Origin: Roseimaritima ulvae
GTDB lineage: Bacteria > Planctomycetota > Planctomycetia > Pirellulales > Pirellulaceae
Assembly: GCF_008065135.1 (NCBI RefSeq)
Contig: NZ_CP042914.1
Location: 5,003,404-5,067,403, forward strand
Direction of reading: 5' to 3'
Length of the DNA stretch: 64,000 bases
The notes beneath the pieces are model-generated. The model saw only the letters and a program-made list of their open reading frames with translations. It was not told the DNA's origin and ran no database searches. A program made the position numbers and the translations under genes. Positions 58,790 to 64,000 of the stretch are shown piece after piece; within the stretch, counting starts at the first letter, position 1; every line of letters begins with the position of its first letter.

Positions 58790-61700
58790 GGTGCTGGTTT
58801 TCCGTCAGCGGGCACCGGTGGCGCAGACGCAGGCTCCGACAGCGGCGGATTTTGCCACTGCGGGGGCACGTTGCGGATGTGAAGGTCTTGTTGCGGGAAC
58901 GCGATTTCGATGTTTTCCTCGCGGAACCGACGATCGATTTCCATATGCAGAGAATGAATCGTTTTTAAACGCACATCGACCGTGGGAACATAACACCGGA
59001 CGGAAAAATTCAAAGTCGAATCGCCAAAGGCTTCGAAGGTGACAACCGGTTGCAGTCCGGGAACGGCCACGGAATGCTGATCCACGATTTCCTGCAACAC
59101 GCGGCAGGTCTTTTCGGTATCGCTGCCATAGGCGACTCCGACCTTGACGATGATTCGATTGGTCGTATCGGTCAGCGACCAGTTGACCAAGGTGCCGGTG
59201 ATCAAGTTCTTATTGGGGACGATCATTTCTTGACGATCCCAATTGGTGATCGTGGTGGCTCGCATGCGGATCTTGGCCACATTGCCGGTCTGACCATCCA
59301 GAGTTACCAAGTCGCCGACACGGATCGGTTGCTCAAACAACAAAATGATGCCGCTGATAAAGTTGGCGAAGATCTCCTGAAGCCCAAACCCCAAGCCGAC
59401 GCCCAGGCCGGCGACCAGCCATTGCACACTGCTCCAGTGAATCCCCAGCACCCGGGCGGCGGCCACGATTCCGATCGTGGCAAACAGGTAACTGCTGAGC
59501 GTGGTGATGGCATAGCGAACCGCGTTCTCCAGCGGCAAGCGTTGTAAAATGACGGTTTCCAATAACCCGGGAGCGTTGCGGACGACGATCACCGTCAACA
59601 CGATAATGGGAATCGCCAACAACAGGTTCGACAGCGTCACCTGTTCGATCACCGTGCCATCGTCAGCTTTGATTGGCCACAGTTCGACTGAGTCCAAGAA
59701 GCCCAGGGCGGGCAATACGGGCCCCCATGCGCTATACAAACCCAACAGCACGAACACAAATAGCACGGCTCGAATCAACCGCTGCGTCTGGGCGCTGATG
59801 TCCGATACATTCACGTCGTCGGAATCGATGGTTTCGGCACCCGTACCCTGTTCCGCAGCCGCCGCGCGATCGGCGGCCCGCTGCTTCATCTGCTGAATCG
59901 CGATGCGACGACGAGATATCAACAACCACCGCAGTGAGATCCCGCCCAGGATGGTGGCCACCGTGACAATCCAGATCGTGCGGTACAGGCGAAACACCAA
60001 CTGCGTTGCGGAATAGTTGTAGCCGGCCAGGCCCAACAGCGCCAGAGCGATGGGCAGCAACACCAACAGAGGCCGCCACAGCCACCATAGTTGCGAAATC
60101 CAGCCAGCCTTGTGCTGTTTCAAATACCCCGCCGCGGCGCCCTTGCGAGGATTTGTCAAATACCAACCGATGATTGCGACAATCACCATCGCGACGCTGA
60201 ACAAGATCCGTGAGAGGCTGAGCAGATCCACCTTGACGTCTTCAGCGCCTTCCAGCAGTCGCCAAAAAAAGATGCACGGCGTGACCGTATGAATCATCCA
60301 CCACAAAGCCACCCGGATCGGCCGAACCGTGGCAGCGGGCCACTGGAAATGATCGGTGGCCAGCCCGCCTTGACGAACCACCTGTCGCAGAATCTCCAAT
60401 GGCAACAACACAAACGCTGTCACCATCAAAGCGAACCCCACCGATTGCAGGTAATCGCTAGAACTCCACTCGCTGTATAGCAACCATCCCGGACCGGCCA
60501 TCAGCAGCGGTAATGGAGCGGCCAACAATAAGGTCCACAAAATGGCCTGAAACGTCGGACGCATGGCGCTGGCCAGCCGATGGGAAGCCGCCTTGCCCTG
60601 CTGCACCAAGCGACGCTTTAACCCCAAACGCATGTAGATCAACACACAGATCAACGCCGCCCAGCCGATCGAGCGAAAAGGAAACTGCGCTGGCAAGCTG
60701 ATCAAGACTTGCCCCAACGAACGCAGGTTGTCGCGGTTAATCAACCACCGCACGGCATCGTCTAGGCTGTGGATGTCGGCCAACCGGTAGGGGGCGGCGC
60801 TGCGGACCCATAACAGATGCTTACTGATTAACTGCTTGTATTTTTGGATGTCCTTGATGTACTGATCAATGTCGACACTCATCGTCACCAAATGGCTGAC
60901 ATACGTGTCGACGTCATTGCTCATCTTCAACAGAATGGCTCGCTCGGACTCCAACGCCGCGCGATCCTGATCGTTCAGCCCCATCCCGTTATCCAAGTCT
61001 TCCAAGCGAGCTTCGATTTGCGTCGAAGTGGCCTGAGCTTCATCGACGGCATCCGACAACTCCACGCGGCGGTGGTAGAGCGCAGAGATCGACGGCAACT
61101 TGTTCTGCTTGCGCTGCAACAGGTAGCCCACCGAGCGACTCAGGCCGCCCCCGTTGCTGAGGTCGGTGTTCACGAGACCTTCAATTTTTTCGTAGTCTTG
61201 CTGCAACGCCGTCCACTCGCTGCGGAGTTGCAGCGAGGCGGCGTTGGTCGACGCCGCGTCGTCGACAATCGACTCCCAATCCTGCATCAATTGCGGCGAG
61301 TCAATCGCGTCCGCTTGGTAAGCCGGCGAGGCCGCGGCAAACAACCGGCCGTACTGCGACACGGTGGTTTGAATTTGGTTGCCACGCTGCCTGGCAATCC
61401 ACTGCGCCAAGTTGGGCAGCACCGCTTCGATCGCCGCGATTTGTTTGCTCAACAGTTGTTGCTGCGCGGGCAACAGGTCCGCTTCCGCTTCGTTGCGAGC
61501 AAGCTTTTGTTTGGCCGTTTCCAGTTCGCCACGAGCGGCGGCGATCGCGGCTTCGCGTTTCAACTGAATCGCTTGCTGAACGGCTGGAGAAAGTTCTTCA
61601 TCGGGCGCCGGTTCGGTTGTCAGCGACTGGATCTTACTTTGCAGCGCCACGATCTGTTCAGGAATCGCTTTGGTGTCGGCTTTGCGACTTTGGGCTTCGG

Positions 61701-62211
61701 CAGCCAGCCCGGTCAGATCGGTTTGCAACTGACTTAGTTTGGCTTCCAGCCTCGCTTTTTCGGCCTTGACTTCATCCAGCGGCGACCACTGATTGACGTC
61801 CAAATCCAGATCAATGGGGCGTTCCAATTGCAGCCGCACCGATGCCAAACGTTTGCTGGCCGATTTTGTCTCTGCCAGCCACTGTTCCGTCTGCCGCTTG
61901 GCTTCGGCCAACGTGTTTAAGGACTGCAGGGTATGTTCGTAACGCTCCACCAGCAGTGTCTGCTGAGCCTCCTCGATCTCGGTGTCCTGCTTGGTCGTCT
62001 CGATCAGTTTCTGGACGTCTTCCACCTTCGGCAGCGCGGTGGGTTGGATCGGCTGGACCGGTGCCGGGGTAGCGGGATCGATCGGCGGATCCAGAGGCAG
62101 TTGCTGCTGAGCTTGCAAGCGAGGGGCAAACACCCCCCCGCCGAGCAAAAACGGCAGGACCACGGCCAGCAGTAAGCAGGAGGTCACCGATCGTCCGTAA
62201 AAGCAACGCAT
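58786..62211 (-). CDS. Large mechanosensitive channel, MscK/KefA type
   Basis: The 1141-residue protein has a signal peptide (to about residue 33), a long periplasmic coiled-coil region (about 50-470; AEAKRQTEQWLAETKSASKRL and similar), about eleven membrane helices, and the MscS domain near the C-terminus (QWLVAGLGVGLGFGLQEI, then PIRVGDLVTLDGQTGNV and GTLVNWSLTDTTNRI). Such channels open on membrane tension and release solutes on hypo-osmotic shock. It is the first gene of an operon, followed by an SLC12-like cotransporter, a small membrane protein and a thioredoxin-like protein, all within few bases. The name mscK is by likeness only. Confidence 0.9.
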   Translation of the reverse strand: MRCFYGRSVTSCLLLAVVLPFLLGGGVFAPRLQAQQQLPLDPPIDPATPAPVQPIQPTALPKVEDVQKLIETTKQDTEIEEAQQTLLVERYEHTLQSLNTLAEAKRQTEQWLAETKSASKRLASVRLQLERPIDLDLDVNQWSPLDEVKAEKARLEAKLSQLQTDLTGLAAEAQSRKADTKAIPEQIVALQSKIQSLTTEPAPDEELSPAVQQAIQLKREAAIAAARGELETAKQKLARNEAEADLLPAQQQLLSKQIAAIEAVLPNLAQWIARQRGNQIQTTVSQYGRLFAAASPAYQADAIDSPQLMQDWESIVDDAASTNAASLQLRSEWTALQQDYEKIEGLVNTDLSNGGGLSRSVGYLLQRKQNKLPSISALYHRRVELSDAVDEAQATSTQIEARLEDLDNGMGLNDQDRAALESERAILLKMSNDVDTYVSHLVTMSVDIDQYIKDIQKYKQLISKHLLWVRSAAPYRLADIHSLDDAVRWLINRDNLRSLGQVLISLPAQFPFRSIGWAALICVLIYMRLGLKRRLVQQGKAASHRLASAMRPTFQAILWTLLLAAPLPLLMAGPGWLLYSEWSSSDYLQSVGFALMVTAFVLLPLEILRQVVRQGGLATDHFQWPAATVRPIRVALWWMIHTVTPCIFFWRLLEGAEDVKVDLLSLSRILFSVAMVIVAIIGWYLTNPRKGAAAGYLKQHKAGWISQLWWLWRPLLVLLPIALALLGLAGYNYSATQLVFRLYRTIWIVTVATILGGISLRWLLISRRRIAIQQMKQRAADRAAAAEQGTGAETIDSDDVNVSDISAQTQRLIRAVLFVFVLLGLYSAWGPVLPALGFLDSVELWPIKADDGTVIEQVTLSNLLLAIPIIVLTVIVVRNAPGLLETVILQRLPLENAVRYAITTLSSYLFATIGIVAAARVLGIHWSSVQWLVAGLGVGLGFGLQEIFANFISGIILLFEQPIRVGDLVTLDGQTGNVAKIRMRATTITNWDRQEMIVPNKNLITGTLVNWSLTDTTNRIIVKVGVAYGSDTEKTCRVLQEIVDQHSVAVPGLQPVVTFEAFGDSTLNFSVRCYVPTVDVRLKTIHSLHMEIDRRFREENIEIAFPQQDLHIRNVPPQWQNPPLSEPASAPPVPADGKPAP

Positions 62212-62318
62212 GGCGTGAAAATCCGTTGGGCCAAAAGTTGTTCTAAAAAAAGATTACGTCGCAACCCTGCTGATGATATGCCCCCCAGTCTCGTTCGCTG
62301 GCAACCGCTCCGTCGCGT

Positions 62319-62783
62319 CTAATCGCGACTCAGCCGGTTGATGATTTGCGGACAAGCCGCCTCGATCATATCCAGCACGTACTCAAATCCATCACTACCG
62401 CCGTAGTATGGATCAGGCACGTCCTGGGGCCAATCCTGCAGATCGTCTAAAAAGTCGCTTAACATGCAGATCCGGTCGCCCGCGCCGCCGGCCAAGTTCA
62501 ATAGATCGTTATAGTTTTGGCGGTCCATGGCGATCACCAGGTCGTGGTCGCGCAGGTCCTGCCGAGTGACTTGCCGAGCCAAACTGTCCAGCTGGTACCC
62601 GCGGCGCGAGGCGGCTTGCCGCATCCGGGCGTCGGCAGGCTCCCCCGCGTGCGCACCAATCGTGCCTGCCGAATCGATTGCAAGTTCTGCGTTTTGAGCA
62701 GCGGCCACCTGCCGCAGCACGGCTTCCCCGGTAGGCGATCGACAGATATTGCCCAAACACACAAACAATACCCGTTTGCTCAT
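62319..62783 (-). CDS. Low-molecular-weight protein tyrosine phosphatase
   Basis: LMW-PTPases remove phosphate from phosphotyrosine. The catalytic loop V-C9-L-G-N-I-C-R15 (CLGNICRSP) and the distal Asp in VPDPYYGGSDGFEYV are both kept. The start is ATG 62783 (MSKRVLFVCLGN). At 154 residues the size is normal. Bacterial relatives can act in polysaccharide export or arsenate reduction (ArsC-type), but the DPYY loop fits the phosphatase. It stands alone between the mscK-like operon and the repeat region. Confidence 0.9.
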   Translation of the reverse strand: MSKRVLFVCLGNICRSPTGEAVLRQVAAAQNAELAIDSAGTIGAHAGEPADARMRQAASRRGYQLDSLARQVTRQDLRDHDLVIAMDRQNYNDLLNLAGGAGDRICMLSDFLDDLQDWPQDVPDPYYGGSDGFEYVLDMIEAACPQIINRLSRD

Positions 62784-62890
62784 CGCTCGCTCCGGCCGCC
62801 GCCGTCCCCTAGGACTCAATCTGCTGTAACAAATGACTGACCGGGTCGATCCTATCGCAGGTCCCCCACCCCCGCAACATGGTCCACATG

Positions 62891-63006
62891 GTCGTTGTTC
62901 GCTCCGCGAACATAACGTTGCGTTTGCGGAGCACTTGCGTTGCGTTCGCGGAGCGAACGACGACCATGCGTTTGCTTGCGTTGCGTTCGCGGAGCGAACG
63001 ACGACC
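62891..63006. repeat. Direct and inverted copies of a palindromic unit
   Basis: A 32-bp unit (CTTGCGTTGCGTTCGCGGAG...) occurs at 62934-62965 and 62975-63006, and an inverted partial copy at about 62891-62917. Each holds GTTCGC-GGA-GCGAAC, a 6-bp stem. It ends six bases before the last coding region of the window. Confidence 0.8.
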
Positions 63007-63011
63007 TTGGG

Positions 63012-64000
63012 TTAGCGCTGGGTTTGTAGGTAGCGGACGATGTCTAGCAGCTCGGCTTCGCTGAGCGCTTCGTCTAGACCAGCCGGCATTAGTGAAACGG
63101 CCTTGGGGGAAATTTCTTCGATCTCTTCTCGCCGCAGCGCGACAGTCTCACCGCTGGCTTGTTGGAACTGCAGCGTGTCCTTGGATTCGGCCGTCAACAG
63201 CCCCGACAGCACCTGACCATCCACGGTTAAGACTGTGTAGGTCCCGTAATCGCGCACGATACTGGCCGAAGGAAAAACGATTGATTCGAGCAAATCGATG
63301 GCCGAACGGTTGGCACCGATGGTGCTTAAATCGGGACCGACGCGTTTGCCCTGCTCGCCGATCCGATGACAGCTGCTGCACTTGGCTTTGTCGCTGGCAA
63401 ACAGCTGTTGCCCGCGCTGGGCGTCTCCAGTTTCCAGTCGGTCACGCAGGCTTTGCAAGCGTTGCAACTTCTGCTGTTGATGCTGACGCAGCCGTTCCAA
63501 AATCACTTGCCCGCGCTCGGCCGTCTCCGCGGAAAAGGATCGGATCGCGTCGGAGAACTCACCGTCACTCAGATGCAACAGTGCGTCAGCTGAGCCAAGG
63601 GATGTGAAAAACACTTCTGCCGTGTCAGGTTCGACCTGCCCGTGAAAGCTCTGCAGCATGGCACGCAGGTCTGTCGGTGAAGCGTGTGAAAGCAACGCCG
63701 CTACGCGCTGCAGTTGTGGCGAGGAAAGCTTAGCGGTGCCCAAGACCTGAGCGGCCCGACTGGAGATAGACGGCGATCCCGACGCTTCATAAACCTGAAT
63801 CAAGCCGGTGAAGACGTCGGCATCCAACGGGGCTCCACGGCGAACCATCGCGGCAACCGCATCCATACGTACCGTCAACGAGCGGTTGGCGTCCAGGAAA
63901 ATTGTTTTTAATGCCTGCGTCCAGAGTTCGCCATCAAGCGATGTGATGGCTGCGATAGTTTCACGAACCATCAGCTCGTCGTTACTGTCGAGCAATTGCA
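63012..64000 (-). CDS. PVC-type heme-binding protein, 3' part only
   Basis: The frame is open to the window edge, so the N-terminus lies beyond 64000. The visible about 329 residues end with the heme motif CSSCH (KAKCSSCHRIGEQG), a mono-heme cytochrome c fold with the block RVGPDLSTIGANR, and the PVC-type end domain (SIVRDYGTYTVLTVDGQVLSG, then EIEEISPKAVSLMPAG). HEAT-like helices precede it. These large secreted proteins of planctomycetes often have a glucose/sorbosone dehydrogenase-like or ThuA part in the front; this is not visible here. A periplasmic electron-transfer role is likely. Confidence 0.85.
   Translation of the reverse strand, partial: QLLDSNDELMVRETIAAITSLDGELWTQALKTIFLDANRSLTVRMDAVAAMVRRGAPLDADVFTGLIQVYEASGSPSISSRAAQVLGTAKLSSPQLQRVAALLSHASPTDLRAMLQSFHGQVEPDTAEVFFTSLGSADALLHLSDGEFSDAIRSFSAETAERGQVILERLRQHQQQKLQRLQSLRDRLETGDAQRGQQLFASDKAKCSSCHRIGEQGKRVGPDLSTIGANRSAIDLLESIVFPSASIVRDYGTYTVLTVDGQVLSGLLTAESKDTLQFQQASGETVALRREEIEEISPKAVSLMPAGLDEALSEAELLDIVRYLQTQR

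Noticed and set aside
62934-63006. Possible CRISPR array from two 32-bp repeats
   Set aside because: Only two direct units with a 9-bp gap, too short for a spacer, and no cas gene is near.
1-64000. tRNA, rRNA or riboswitch genes
   Set aside because: No cloverleaf, rRNA block or known riboswitch core was recognised in the spacers that were read; this was by eye only.

Overview
The window looks like a chromosomal segment from a planctomycete of the Pirellulales type (Rhodopirellula-like). The basis is the combination of a formylglycine sulfatase, a CE15-type esterase, a CSSCH heme-binding PVC-type protein, genes tied to tetrahydromethanopterin (beta-RFAP synthase, DUF447), a FloA flotillin, a fused NagB/PIG-L protein, many long secreted proteins of unknown function, and GC-rich palindromic repeats between genes. 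This is inference from families; no rRNA or tRNA gene is present to confirm it. 

Region 1 (1-10.2 kb) is accessory and decaying. It has a membrane protein, a secreted or anchored TlpA-like thioredoxin, an intact IS4-family element with an 11-bp target duplication in a palindromic site, two near-identical RAYT (REP-associated tyrosine transposase) elements broken in different ways, a poly(ADP-ribose) glycohydrolase-like gene with an in-frame stop, a 2OG-Fe(II) oxygenase and a WD40 protein. Region 2 (10.2-17 kb) resembles an envelope/osmotic stress island: an AI-2E-type permease divergent from a CPA1 Na+/H+ antiporter, then an operon of LEA-like, holin-like and DUF3618 proteins and small stress-type proteins, ending in a GNAT/IS21 scrap. 

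Region 3 (17-36 kb) is mostly housekeeping: a CE15 esterase gene split by a 135-bp MITE, ndk, NagB-PIG-L fusion, csrA with a long tail, mutS, mtnA, lpdA, rpsD, then a run gltA-pabA-DUF447-beta-RFAP synthase that links p-aminobenzoate to methanopterin synthesis, and a PanE-like reductase. Region 4 (36-47.6 kb) is secreted functions: a three-gene operon of an NPCBM-like protein, an HtrA-type protease and an HtrA homologue that has lost its whole catalytic triad; a VHL-beta/double metallopeptidase; an Asp-box sialidase-like protein; and an unknown protein with a sulfatase. 

Region 5 (48-64 kb) has hisD-hisC-hisB, floA, an Arg/Leu-tRNA-protein transferase, a CDP-alcohol phosphatidyltransferase, and a tight operon mscK-like channel, SLC12-like cotransporter, a 55-aa membrane protein (very short) and a thioredoxin-like protein. 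A low-molecular-weight tyrosine phosphatase and a truncated heme-binding protein close the window. 

Scattered between genes is a family of about 25-bp repeats whose stem varies but stays complementary around a constant GCCA loop, plus three copies of a roughly 110-220-bp structured repeat and several other long inverted repeats.
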